Shown here piece after piece: positions 31,233 to 45,453 of a stretch of DNA of 64,000 nucleotides. The notes beneath the pieces were generated by a model, which worked only from the letters and a program-made list of their open reading frames with translations, ran no database searches and was not told where the DNA came from. Numbering within the stretch: position 1 is the stretch's first letter; the number at the start of each line of letters is the position of its first letter. The position numbers were made by a program, and so were the translations under genes. The stretch is from the NCBI GenBank assembly GCA_001931875.2, contig MSJH02000278.1:1-64000 (forward strand). Reading direction: 5' to 3'. The DNA is from Byssochlamys sp. IMV 00236. Its lineage: Eukaryota > Ascomycota > Eurotiomycetes > Eurotiales > Thermoascaceae.

Positions 31233-33481
31233 TTACAGTAATTGAGACACTTCTTGGAATAAAGTTTTTACAGTGCCTGGGAGCTCTCTTTCCACCGAAA
31301 TCAATGATTTTTGCAAAGATTCCATAGCTGCTAAACTCTTATGATTTTTACAATTCTTTTGAAGCTAAAATCATACAGTTCATATAAGCTACAGTCATAT
31401 TACATATATATATATATATATATAACTACCTTATCAAGTATAGGCAGTATCGTTTCCAAAATCTGGGCATCACCATTATTCGTCTTTGCAGAAGCAATTG
31501 TGCTAATACTTCTGGATGACATAGATTTACTTGGTAATTGAGGAAGCGGGCTAAAGTTCATTGCCTTCTGTATCAAACTAGTTCTGTTGGATGCTCGATT
31601 ATTTGCTGAGCTGTCGGCAGCTCTAACTGTATTTTGACTTGTATCTTCAAATTCGCCTAAGCCGCGTCGGGCGTCCATATGTGCAGATTTAGCCTATTTA
31701 ATGAATGTAAGCCCTTTCACTGAAGCTTCTCAAAACGCATTCTTAACTAGGGGAGCCATTCAACTTACCATAAGCATATGGACCCTTGACGCAGGATGTG
31801 GGGATGAAGATTGTGGGTTGGACTGGCCTATGGGTGTTGTTCGAGGTAATTGTTGCATAGAGGGTGATGATGGTACACCATTAAGATGAGTGATAGAGTA
31901 TTGACTTGGTGACGTTTGCATTTGTGGAGCTGCAGGTTTTGGTAGCGGACTTGCTGCTGCCTTGACTGTTCCAAAATCCCAGCCGTCGTCATCTTCCACA
32001 TCGACCCTGGTAGAGAAAAAAAAAAGCGTATATATGTTTACTATCGCGCCAGTGTAAACATATAAAGCACTTACTTAGTTTCTTCATCTGAAGACTCGTT
32101 ATCACGGCCATTTATGCTTAGCCAGCGTTCATGTCCTTCAATTAGTTCTGTAAGGTAGGCTATCTTCTTGCTGCTCTTTATAAACTTGTGCTTCAAAAGT
32201 TCTTTGGCTGTAGGTCTCTGTAAAGATAGAGAAAAAAATGAGTGACATGACTTGCATATAAAATGATTCACCCTACGTTAGCTGGACTAGTTTGTAAGCA
32301 TAAACTGACAAAATCTCGGAAAGCTTTGCTATGTGGAGGGCCAAGCTGAGGGGGATCATTTTTGGGTATATGGAAGAGTACTTTCATCGGATGCATTTTT
32401 GCATAAGGTGGCTCGCCGTTGGCAAGTTCTATAGCTGTGATGCCAAGAGACCAAATATCAGCCTTGAAATCGTAGCCTGATTGCTTTATAACTTCAGGCG
32501 CCATCCAAAACTGAACAAGAGATGTTATTATCCTCATGAAGTCACTAATAGTTTAGGCAACTTACAGGAGTTCCAACAAATGTGTTCTTTTTGGTCAATG
32601 TTGCTGTTATCTAAAAGGGTTGGTTAGAAGTGTTTTCACATTACCATATTTGTAATAATAAACAATTCATTTTACCTGCCCCGATACACCAAAGTCAGCT
32701 AATTTTACTTCACCGTTTGCGCTTAGCAAGATATTTGCAGCTTTGAAAAGATGTAAATAGCCATGAATTATATGTATATACACACTCTACCTTTAATATC
32801 TCTATGTAGCTTTCCTTCGTTATGAAGATAATCTAACCCCTTCAATAATTCTTTCAAGATGATAGCAATGTATTCTTCACGTATTGTTCCCATTTTCATC
32901 TATATAACCCCCAAGGGAGATGTATTTGTGAGCTCAGGCATTTCTTTTATTCATGTATATACATACCAGGTCACTGCATGATCCTCCCGCACAGTATTCC
33001 ATGATAATCCATAACCCTGTACCTTTCAAGTATGAACCATAGTACCTAAATAAAAGGAGTTTTGCCTTAGCAAAAAAAATAGGGATTACAAACCACTCGA
33101 TCGCTTGATCCTTACTTTGTGACATAGGGTGAATCCAACTGAGACAAGATGGCTATCTCTTGTTGAATGTCATCTATTTCATCCTCTGCACTTTCAAGAT
33201 CAATGACTTTTATAGCAACTGGTTTATTTGTTCTCTTGTCAATGCTAAAATACAAAAAGGTTAAAACTGTGGCCTATCTCGTTTGACTTGTATTTTACCC
33301 TTTGTATACTTCACCAAACGAGCCCTTGCCTAAAAGAAATAAGTATATATCGCCCTTTTTTTTTATTGTGTACCTATGCGTTCTTGCTTTATATAATAAA
33401 GCTCTGGGTCTGTAGCAGCATGATTCTAGGCATAAAACAATCAATGTCAAAGTTGTCTTTAAAGCCTTTATTATTTACCAT
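31233..33481 (-). CDS. Ste20-like GCK-III protein kinase (MST3/STK24, SPS1/Ppk11 group)
   Basis: Thirteen exons on the minus strand (33479-33481, 33374-33425, 33299-33329, 33116-33244, 32967-33045, 32791-32899, 32676-32740, 32566-32610, 32277-32510, 32075-32217, 31769-32006, 31430-31693, 31233-31337) join to 498 residues. The kinase domain (residues about 20-270) has [40 protein letters not shown] and [14 protein letters not shown] just after it is typical of GCK-III. A Ser/Pro-rich linker follows, and a conserved helical end ([17 protein letters not shown]) like the CCM3/MO25-binding tail. GCK-III kinases act in polarity, septation and STRIPAK-linked signalling. The proposed first exon is only the ATG, supported by frame but not proven. 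A TA repeat lies in the last intron. Confidence 0.9.
31404..31425. repeat. (TA)n microsatellite in last kinase intron
   Basis: Eleven TA units directly next to the donor of the last intron of the GCK-III gene. Confidence 0.8.
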
Positions 33482-33634
33482 TTTTGACGGTAAAACAAAA
33501 AGTAAGAAAAAAACAAGATAAACAAAAAGAAGAAAGAAAAACGACGAAGAGAAAAAAAGGAGAAGAAAAAAGGACATCTTCATAGCCAAATATGGATAGC
33601 AAGTAAACACAAGTCGTGTAACATGACGGATTCC

Positions 33635-35065
33635 CTAAAACAATAAACTTGCTGCCAAATCCGGGTTTCCTCCTGCCATTTCCAACGCATGAATGGCTTC
33701 CTGACGGCTCACTCCCATATCTGTAAGTAGTTTAATATCCTTTTCTGAGAATTTGCTCTGTGTATTAGATGATGACGACAGTCCACCGGCTGATGATGCT
33801 CCTGCTGCTTCTGCAGCTGCAGGTATAGCCACCTTAGGGTCAGCGGGAGGTATCTCATCTTCACTTCCATGAATCTATTAAATGGTTAGCCTACATACAC
33901 TTTATAGAAACTCACAAAAACTTGCCTCTATCCTACGCTGCTTCTCTGGGAGTTCATGTTCTGCTAAAAATGGAATATCGCAATCATCAAAGGTTAATGC
34001 ATTTTTACGCAGATCAATGCATGCCCTATGTTTCTTTAACATATCAAGCCCAAAGAGCAACTCTGAACCCTTTCCTTCTAACACAATAAACGAGCAAGTC
34101 AAAAAGAAGTTTTTGGAAAGCCTCATCTGTGCACTATGAATACGACCCAGGATTTTTGCCGTTCCAACACCTTTAGCAACTCCACTGAAACGGGTATCTA
34201 ACAGACGCATAAGCCCACACGCTTCTGCTGTTTCTGGACTAACTAGAGACAAGGTGTCAGTCACTTTTTTTTTTTGCTGTTTTAGATACTTACTCACTGT
34301 ACTCTGAGCTCCCGAGTCAACCAGAGCAACCAATTTCTTATTGTTGATTTCTACATTAATATAAAGACGTGTCACTCTTGTGAATGACTCTGGGTTATAC
34401 TCCATAGCCGCTTCCAAGTTGGCTGCTATGTTTTCCTGACGGATAGCCTCTTCAATGCGCTTCTGTGCTTCGATATCAAAGGGGTCATTATTAAGGGCTG
34501 CTAATTGTGCCTTTTGAATTTCTGCTGCACGACGAGATTGTTCAATCTGTTCGACCATGGTTGAGAATTTTGCAGGATCATGACGTGCTGCATGCGCTAA
34601 TTCGGGATTTGTCTATTTGATATTATTAATAATACGGATATATAAAAAAAGACGCGCAATGCATTACCCTTTCTAATTGTTGTAAAAGTCGTTGATCTTG
34701 AAGGACATGTTGACGCATAGCATCAAAGTCGGGATGACTATTATGCAATTAGTCTCCTTCTTTATTCTTTTATTGCTTTTACCTTGGCGCTGCTTGTTGA
34801 ATTCGTTGCATGTGTATCATTTCATTTTGTCCAACTTGATACTCTTCTAGTGTTTTTTTAAGTTCTGATAATTCTTTTCCATGATAAAATAAACGCTGCA
34901 TATCAGGTGGAACTCCTGACTGGTATATGCGTGAGTCATGATGTGAATGAACGAAAAAACAGTTACCTCTGCTTCTAAAAGTGCCTTTAGATCTTCAATA
35001 GCCATTTGACTATCAATCTCCAAGTTGTAAATGTCTTCTCCATCGGTTGTAATAGTCACAAACAT
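33635..35065 (-). CDS. DDI1: DDI1-like ubiquitin-dependent aspartic protease/shuttle
   Basis: Exons 34967-35065, 34783-34919, 34668-34737, 34294-34612, 33926-34242 and 33635-33874 join to 393 residues. In order: an N-terminal ubiquitin-like domain ([32 protein letters not shown]), a helical domain, the retroviral-type protease fold with catalytic [10 protein letters not shown] (Asp-Ser-Gly-Ala) and [20 protein letters not shown], and a C-terminal UBA (ITKLLxxG pattern: [20 protein letters not shown]). DDI1 brings ubiquitinated clients to the proteasome and cleaves heavily ubiquitinated proteins. Only a GC donor (AG|GCAAGT, intron 33875-33925) keeps the frame into the UBA exon; a GTGAGT ten bases further would shift the frame. 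All six exons support the family identity. Confidence 0.94.
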
Positions 35066-36416
35066 ATCACGCGTGTTTAAAAGTGCAATTAGAAAAAAAA
35101 AGAAAAGAAAAGAAAGGGCACAGTCGTTTATCGAGCGGACGCCCATTTGTGTAACTCTATTTGCCTTAAGCATGAAATAAATGATTGTTCAATATCAAAG
35201 CCTATGTAGTTGGGTCATGTCCTATAAAAAAGAAAACCTTTGGATAGTAAGAAAGATACTTTACTTACTATTGGTTTTACTGAATAAACCCATTTTATCC
35301 ATTAATGTCTTGATATAAAAATAGGGGGAAGTAATATTCTTGATAAATAAAGAAAATGTCTATTTCCTTGCATCCAGTTGCAACCTTATTATGTCAAGTT
35401 TCTAGCAGGTGCTCACATAGTTGTTAGTGGATGCTTAAATTCGACGATTGCCTTGTTCTGGTGATATAAGTGTCCCTCCAATCATTAAATTGGGTATTCC
35501 TACGACAAAAGATACCACACGAGCTCAATACAATCAAAGCGCTGTAGTAATAATACTGAAAATAAGCGACTGAATTTAAAGTAATTTGGGGCACAATAAA
35601 CATTTCTTATAGTGGATTACTGAAAAGTATTAAGAATTTTCTATAAAATATTACAAAAAGTCATTTCTGTTCCTAAAAAAAAAAAAAAGAAAAGAAAAGA
35701 AAAAGAAAGGCTTTATATGCATTATTTCTCTAAATGTTGCCGTGAGCTTAGATAAATAATCCAGAGGTTTGTATCTTTATTGAAAAAGTTCAAGCTTACA
35801 GGTGTAACCAGAAAAAGAAGAAAACACGAGAAGTCACTATTCACGTAGATCACTCATATTTTCCTATTGGTCATCTTTCAAATGTCTGTGTTGCAATCAT
35901 CTTTTGACATCCTAATAATAGAATCCTCAGCCTATCATTTGTAGTTTCTCCCTTTTCTTTGGATTTAATACAAATTTCTTTTATTGGATCTATCTCACTG
36001 AATGATAAACAAACACCCATAAGAGAGACAATAATATCGGGATTTAAATGTCTTTATCTCTCTCTTTTTTTTTTTGGGCGATCTAGTTTCACAAAAATGC
36101 TCTATAAATCCAAATTGAGAATTTCGAAAGGAACAAAGGATTCAATAAGGAAATAGTTCCATAAATATAAAAAGATAGACGCCACTGATAAAAAAAGAAG
36201 CTTTCCTATTAGACAAATTCCAATAAGAAGGTCCAATATATGAAGAGTTGCCCCTTCTTGGAAATATAATCTCCTTTTTTTTAAAAAATAGAGGGCAGAT
36301 ACAAAAAAGTTTTTTTATAGGAAAAATAAACTCAACTCCCCCCCCCCTTTTTTTCCTTTCTTTTCTCTCATTCTCTCTTTTTGCTTCTTTTTCTTCCTCT
36401 CTCTCTTTTTTTAAAG
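35066..36416. other. Spacer between divergent genes
   Basis: About 1.35 kb. The frames at 35959-36156 and 36142-36429 are chance. There are A-rich runs (35675-35710), T/C-rich tracts (36060-36075, 36340-36415) and a C9 run near 36340. The T/C tract directly before the next start is typical of strongly expressed fungal promoters. Confidence 0.5.
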
Positions 36417-37505
36417 ATGTCATTGTCACTGCTAAGCTCCAGGCGAGCCTTTATCACTGCCATCATTGTTACCATTTTATTATTCTTTTCATTATTTTCT
36501 AGCATCAATATATCAGATAGACAATGTACCAACAATAGATTCATGCCCTCTGTTTCGATATCACTTTCTGCTAAGCCCAGTACGATTGACTTTAACCACT
36601 TGACAAGCTCACCTTTAGATGCCAAGCGAAACAAGGAAAAAGTACTTGTCCTTACTCCACTCAAGGATGCTGCACGGTACCTGGATAGATACTTTGAACT
36701 CCTTGAACGTACAACCTACCCTAACCACTTGATCTCTATTGCCTTCCTTGTCTCTGATTCTTCAGATGGAACTCTCGAAGTTCTCCAAGAGTATGCTCAC
36801 AAGTTCCAAAGTCGATGGGCCAACCGATTCGATTCGATCCGTATCTTTCAAAAAGATTTTGACTTTGATTTACCAAGCGAAAAGCGTCATAAATACGAAA
36901 TGCAGCCCTTGCGTCGTCAGATCATGGCAAGATCCAGAAACTGGCTTCTTTCAGCCAGTCTCAAACCAGATATCAGCTGGGTCGCCTGGGTCGATGTGGA
37001 CGTGGTCGAGTATCCACCGACTATTTTTGAAGACCTCATGCGTGCGGATGCAGACGTGATTGTGCCGAATTGTTTACTTCAGCGTGAAGACAACCAGTTT
37101 TGGGGATATGACAAGAATAATTGGCAAGAAACTGATGATTCGAGAAAAATACAGGAAGGAATTCGTGAAGATTTTGTACTTTTAGAAGGTTACTATGAAT
37201 TCCCTACCTATAGATATTTGGTAAGATATACTTGTTTTAGTATACAGATGCATGATATTTAAACATAATATTAGATGGTGGATATGCCGACACATTTGGG
37301 AAGTGATTATAAAGTGCCTCTAGACGGTGTAGGTGCAACATTTACATTGGTCAAGGCTCATGTTCATCGTGAGGGAGCTATATTCCCTGCCTTTACTTAT
37401 CAACACCAAGTGGAAACAGAGGGATTTGCAAAGATTGCAAAGTCGATGGGATTCAGTGTTTATGGGTTACCTGGTTATCTTATATATCATGTGCAAAATG
37501 ATTAA
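36417..37505 (+). CDS. Anp1-family mannosyltransferase (MNN9/ANP1/VAN1, GT62)
   Basis: Exons 36417-37220 and 37275-37505 join to 344 residues. A short cytoplasmic start and a single signal-anchor helix (FITAIIVTILLFFSLFS) place it in the Golgi as a type II protein. The catalytic region shows the family signatures VLVLTPLKDAARYLDRYFEL, LVSDSSDGTLEVL, RRQIMARSRNWLLSASLKP, the metal-binding DVDVVEYPP, ADVIVPNCL, DGVGATFTLVKAHVHREG and ETEGFAKIAKSMGFSVYGLP. Family members form the yeast M-Pol complexes that extend the alpha-1,6-mannan backbone of N-glycans. Which of the three paralogs this is cannot be told by eye. The start is the ATG directly before the anchor; one 12 codons upstream lies in the T/C tract. 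Confidence 0.93.
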
Positions 37506-38931
37506 AAAGGAACTCCCCTAATTATTCCACAACAAACAGCTTTCACATACCCCCCTCTTTCCCTTTCCTTTACAATTGTATACGTAACAACTACACTGGT
37601 TGTTTTTTTTTTTTTTTCTATAAAGTAATACTATCAACATAATACTTCTACTATTAATCTAATAACAATAAATGCCTCAGTCTTTGTGTTTACTAATTTT
37701 TTTATTCCCGCCCGTTTAAACTTTTGGATACACAAAGAAAAAAAAATATCTGCAGTTTATCAACAGGAGAGGCCACCAAACATTATTTAGGCGATCTTAA
37801 CGATTTGGCTCACATACTCTCATTCTGTCCTGTCTTTACAACCAAAAATACCACAAGGTTTACTGAACCTGCAGTGCAACACTGGAGTTTTTTTTATACA
37901 GCTGTGTTTGTAATGGTGATTGGCTACGGTAATTACAAAAAATATGTTCCCGGTGGCTGAATTTATATATTATTGCCACTCTGTTTTGAATGAAAAGAGA
38001 GAGCATATAAAGCCTCAACTGAACTAAAGAACGTTGACAATGTGGTCATATTCTAACTAATTTCAGCATATTGAATGCAAAAAAAATAACCCCTTTTTTT
38101 TTTCTCATGGCCATTTACCTACACACACACTGGAGTGCACCAAGTGTAAAGCCATGCTTGTTCTTTGCATAAAAGGAACCAGGGACAGCCCAGTTTATCA
38201 ACTTTGATATCTTTAGATGTCGATTAATAGTGTATTCAGAGTCGTTTATGGTACCGTTTCTCTACGGATATCTCTTGGGCATGGTTTCTTTGATTTTACT
38301 TTTGCATCTACTAAATAAATCGAGTTAATAAAGTGAGTCAAGAAAGAAACTTTGTGATATAGCTTCTGGGCAGTGAAGTCCTTCTCAATGGTACACATTG
38401 GCTGTAATTGCAAAACATAACTTACTGATAAACAATTGATTCTCACAATTGATGTTCTTTGATGTAGTACACGTGAGACAGCAGGGTACTGTAACAAATT
38501 ACCCAGTTGATAACCTAAAGCAGAAATAGTTGACAATTCAGTTGTTTCCTCTCATGTCGTTACACCACAACAGAGAGAGAAAGAGAACCTGTTGCAATGT
38601 TTTACAAGTGTAAAATAGGATGAATAGCTTGATTTCTGTATAAATGTCTGTTACTGTCAATCCAGACTCGTCCATCTATGTAACTTTGTAAAATAACTAA
38701 ATAGATATATCCTAACCCTTTAACTATCAAACGTGCAAAAAGATACAAAGAAAGCATAGTCCTAGTCTCAAGAAGGCACGTACGTAAAGCAACCATATTT
38801 TGAAATAAATAAAAAACGAATATCCACTCAAACTAGGTTTGAACTCAAAAGAGAGTTTGCATAAACTCCCTTTTTTTTAAAAAAAAAACTTTGTGCCTCC
38901 TTCTCTTGCTTTTCTTTTTTCTCTCTCAAAA
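37506..38931. other. Spacer, no supported gene
   Basis: About 1.4 kb. It contains T runs (37600-37617, 38093-38103), a plus-strand frame at 37724-37960 and minus-strand frames at 38246-38536 and 38602-38796, none with a recognised family or clear signals. The ALDH promoter should lie at the right end, next to a T/C tract. Confidence 0.45.
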
Positions 38932-40918
<1,987 letters not shown>

Positions 40919-41061
40919 TCCTTGTTCAGTCATCTTTTTTTTTTTTATTGCTACTTTCTCTTCATCCATTTTACCCTCTTTTAAAAATAAAACAAGTTCA
41001 CTCCTTTACATGACCAAGTTTAGCTTATTTGTGTGTTATTATGTACAATATCTTTATTGCT

Positions 41062-43255
41062 TTATGAGTCATTACTACTGTTGTTTCCCGATTTCTTCCA
41101 AGCTTGTGCCATCTGTAAGAGTTTAAGTGGGCCACTTTGTACTTTATCATCTGGGAAAATATAATCAAAGTATTCTTCCCAAATAATGTTATCCTCAGTA
41201 GAATCCTTAGCTTGTCTTCTTTTCTTGACAACCTTGGGCATCTTTTGCTGCACTGCTTGTTTGGTCTCATCAGTACCATAATTTTCTTCAAAGTCTTTCC
41301 ATGCTTCAAGTAAAATAACTCTCTAAAAAATATTTAGTCATTGTGTACGTTTTAACTCTTTTACATACCTCTTCTTTAAGCTCCTTCTCCTTCATTTTAT
41401 CATATGCCTTTGCAAATATATTGCGAGAATTCTTGACATTTTCATCACTTCCTTCTTCATATGGTATCGACAACTCAAACTGGGCAAAGCTGATATACAC
41501 CTTGACATGCTCTGTACGTTCTAATAAGCGGTGATAAAGGTCTCTAGCATTGTCATATTCTTCTTCTGCAATTTCAAAATCAATATAGGCTTTCCAAAGT
41601 AGTTCTGGCATATCCAGCGCTGGCTGTGCAATGCCCAAGTCAAAGATAGCACGACAACGTTCTGTTTCTCCCAGAACATCTCTTTCCAATTCAGCAAATT
41701 TGATCCAGGCGGAACAGTTGGCAGGGTTGTATTCAAGGTACTTTGTATAGAGCGTACGACAACGGTCAAACTCTCTCATTTGAAACTCTAAATCGATATA
41801 TCCTTTGAACAGCTTGCTTTTGGGACACATACCAATGGCTCTGCCTAATAGTTTTCGTGCCTTTTGAACATCCAGTTGTCGAATTTCAAACTGTGCGTAC
41901 AAGAGCCAAATCTTGGCAAAAGTGAACTTTTTGTGAGGTATTAATTTGATGCATTGCTCATAGATTTCACGTGTACGTTCCATATCCTGTGTCTCTAGTT
42001 CTTCGTATAGCGCATAGTAGATCCATAAGTAGATATAACGTCTCCAATATCTCTTTTCTTCTGCAGGTGGAACTTGGGCAATCGCTCGTTCATATACTTC
42101 TCGTACTCGAGTTGGGTCGCCAGCGGATTCTTCCAGTTTGGCATAGTCGAACCAAACATCATAGTTTTTCGGGTTATCGTCAATTTCTCGCTCATACTGA
42201 ACACGTCGTTTACCGATAACCACATCTTCTATACCAGCCTTGTCACCATACTGCTTTTCAAAATTGGTGTATTGATTATAGAGTGATTGTGATTTGGCTT
42301 TAGGAAGTCTTTCTAATCCATACTTGAAAATGACTCTAGCGCGTTCAAACTATATAGATTCTGTTATTCATCTCTTCTTTTTTAATATTGCCCTACTTAC
42401 CTCTTTTGTTTTAATTTCAAATTTGGCAAAAGCAACCAGAACCTTTTGATCCAGTTTCTCATCACCCAAGTATTCCAAAGCAGCCGTATAAATCTCTCTA
42501 CATTTTGCTAAATTATTTTGTTCTTCTTCAAATTTGGCCCACTTGATCCAATTTGCTGGTTCAGGATGAATACTAACAAATCGTTCATAGATAGCCCTGG
42601 CGCGTTCCTTTTCATCATAACGCAACTCCATCTTGATGTATGACATCCAAGCGTTCTCTGGTGGCTCCCACTTCATCCAACGCTCAAACACATTTCTTGC
42701 CTTGGGGACTTCACCCAATGTCTCTTCCATATAAGTGTACTTGTACCAAAACTGGTCCATACGAGGCATCAACGTGGTTGCTCTGTCCAACAGATTACGA
42801 GCGTGATTGACACATTTATTCTTTAGTTCCATGTCAATATAACGTAACCAAATGGCCACATTACGCCACTCGACATCAAGCGCACGCTCAAACACAGATC
42901 GAGCACGTTGAAGTTCCATTTGACTTTCTTCCCAGTTAGCATACTTGATCCAATTGCTAATGTTGAGTCTGTTCTTTCGAATGTTGTCTTCGAATTCTTT
43001 ACGTTTACGTTGACGAAATTCTGAAAGTTCTTCCAAGTCAGCAATCTTTTGTTGTGGAATGCTGTGAGTAGGTTCAAGACGACGATCATGAGCTTCACGT
43101 AAAATCTGTTCAGCTGTAATCTGAATGGGAGCTGGGGCTTTATTTTTGACCTAAAGATGAATGAGGGAATGATTTCAAAGAAAGCTTATTGCTGATCATA
43201 CCTTGGGTGGCCTTGGGTTCTTTCCAAACCCACTTGTGGTTTCTTTAGAATCCAT
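41062..43255 (-). CDS. CLF1: Pre-mRNA splicing factor CLF1/SYF3 (Crooked neck, HAT repeats)
   Basis: Exons 43202-43255, 42401-43150, 41369-42349 and 41062-41322 join to 681 residues, the usual size for Clf1/CRNKL1. The start ([20 protein letters not shown], then [17 protein letters not shown]) is the family signature. About fifteen HAT repeats follow, each with a W...Y/F helix pair ([60 protein letters not shown]). The C-terminal part is basic and then acidic ([22 protein letters not shown]). It is a scaffold of the Prp19 complex in the spliceosome. It converges with the ALDH gene: the stops are 143 bp apart. Confidence 0.95.
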
Positions 43256-43357
43256 AATGAATAAAAGCAAGAAAAAAAAATATATACGTCAACTCTGAGA
43301 GAGAAATTGCTTGTATATTTTTGAATGTGCCACCAGTCAACACGTCACACATGGGTT

Positions 43358-43612
43358 ATGGAGTCTATAACTCCTCCCTCTTCTTTGATGGTTGAGATGC
43401 CCCCTTCAAACACTACTGTCTAGGATATTGTCAAAAAGGCACTTGTAGAGAATATTTGTATAAGAGAGAGCCCTTTAGGATATTTATTGCCAGCTGATAA
43501 AGATCAAATAGTATATTGTAACCAGTTGTTTGGAACATATGCTGTCCTAGGACTTTTATTGAGCAGCTCTATAAGTTTCATTATTCAGAAGCAAAAAGAA
43601 AAATATCAATAA
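43358..43612 (+). pseudogene. Small membrane protein gene with in-frame TAG (pseudogene or spliced start)
   Basis: From the ATG at 43358 the frame reads MESITPPSSLMVEMPPSNTT, meets TAG at 43421-43423, and then continues in the same frame with coding-like sequence: DIVKKALVENICIRESPLGY, a CNQLFGTYAVLGLLLSSSI hydrophobic helix and a basic end QKQKEKYQ before TAA. The CNQLFGTYAV start of the helix recalls small mitochondrial or OCIA-like membrane proteins, but I cannot name a family. The TAG also ends a pyrimidine-rich acceptor-like stretch (CTACTGTCTAG), so an intron from an upstream exon could remove it; no good donor was found. A following open stretch to about 43740 may be another exon. It is divergent from CLF1, 102 bp between starts. 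Confidence 0.4.
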
Positions 43613-45453
43613 ATATGTAAGTTTGACAAACAGCCGGTGGAGAAAGTGATATATGATGAGTCGCGTTTCTTTGTAACCGGGAAATATGGGTTGCTCTTTA
43701 GGGCTGATAAAGGAGAGACAGCTTTATTATATAGGATTTGAAGGTTCACTTTGCAGAAAGAAAGAAAAAGCGGGGTATGCAATCAGTTACAAGACGAATA
43801 TCGCATATTGAAAGATACATAGATAAACTCATCTTTGACGTGCTTAGCAAAGCAGTAATCTACCTGATGAGTACTAATACATTCATATGCAGCATATTGA
43901 TATGAAGAAGATTGGCATATTAATTCAAACTTGAAGGACAACAGAGGGCTTAAAATAATTATTGTATTGACGATAGATATAGGACATAATGATATTGATT
44001 ATACTACTTTCTTCAAAGGCACTGCAAAAATGCCTTACGTCGTACTACACTCTCGGCCCTTTGGAACTTGCATAATAGTGATATCACTTATAGAAACATC
44101 TATTAGAGTATATCTCTTAGTGACGGTTCATTGCACATGAAAAACTCATATAAAGATCAAATACTTAAAAGGGAACTGTGCATTCAAAATTAAAGTCGAA
44201 GCAATGCCCCTTAAGCTTTTGTGCAAATATAGCTTTTTTCAATTTCATGTGTGAAGAAAAGACGATTCATATAGCTGTAGTCACTAAGCCTTTGTCTTTA
44301 ATACACTTGATTAAGGTCAAAACTGTTTTTTCTGCTTTTAACTGCAGAGCTTTTGGCTTTAGAGCTGTATCCCCTGATGATGAAAAACAGTAAGTAGAGG
44401 AGCACCACCACTACCATTCAAGTTCAGAGAGTGTAGTGTCATGTAAACGACCTGCGAATTTATCACTGTTAAGTTACTGTCACTATTAGGAAAGAATTTC
44501 AATATAGGTCGAGCCACAAAGTAAGTTTGTAAAACACGAGTTGAAGAGTTGAATGCATGAAAAAAATAAAGTTCATATTTAAGGTATGACCAGCAGATGC
44601 AATGATTAGGCGAAAAAGGAGACACCTGGATTATACGGTAAAAAAGGTTGCCAAACACTCCAAGTGTGTAATGGGAACTATTAGGTAACATGTACTTAAT
44701 GTTACCTCAAGAATATAAGAAAAATAAATTCAGTCGTTTTTTATCTGGTTGGGATCAGATCTAGTAAAATATCAAGATAGCTAAACTAGCCAAAGTTTAT
44801 ATGTATGAGCTCATTTAATCCTTGATTACTCGGTGCCCTGAGCCTGTTATCGTGTGAAAAAGCGTGTTCAAGTTGCTGAATCGTAAAGAACAATTGCCAA
44901 TTGCATCAACATTGATTTAATTCTTTAGAGAAAACTAAGGCACACAAAAAAGGCATGCAAGACTTCTTTTTTTAACCTTGTCTTTGAACTTTTTTTTTCT
45001 TTGACTCTGATCCTAGTAATGTCCTCAGTATTCGAAAATGTCCCTGTCTCTATTCTATGCAGCTGTTTCCTCCCGTACTATTCCATTGTATACAGCAATT
45101 CATTTGTATTCGTCCCAAACAAAGTAATGACCTCATCCGTCTATTGGAACGAGACTTTCTCTCTGGACTGGCATCCATTTGCCCCATGCTGGAAATCAAC
45201 CCGCATCAATTGACATAGCGACGTTACAAACTGAAACAGTTTAACCAACCAGTTGGCATTACAAAGGTTGTCCAAAACGAAAACTGGGTCTTAATTTATT
45301 TTAACTTGGATCAGCGCTTAAATTACCCAAATTCAGCCAAACCTGAGAACTAAAATTAGCAAAGATCCAGAGCCTCTGGTAAGAGTTACCTAGAAAAAGG
45401 AGATGTCACAGCTACATAAAGCACAACTGATGTAGGCAAGTAAAAAAAATAAA
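43613..45453. other. Gene desert, left part
   Basis: About 1.8 kb of AT-rich DNA with only short frames and no recognised family. It lies directly before a dead transposase, so unrecognised transposon ends may be included. Confidence 0.4.

Noticed and set aside
33906..33915. Canonical GT donor as the only DDI1 splice site
   Set aside because: It shifts the frame and removes the UBA domain; the GC donor is needed for the family sequence. Kept as a possible alternative only.
35959..36429. Frames upstream of the mannosyltransferase
   Set aside because: Translation of T/C and A/G tracts; no conserved sequence.
36739..37059. 106-codon frame inside the mannosyltransferase
   Set aside because: Overlaps conserved GT62 motifs in another frame.
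38246..38536. 96-codon minus-strand frame as a gene
   Set aside because: No recognised domain, and a candidate intron in it would be only 24 bp, too short.
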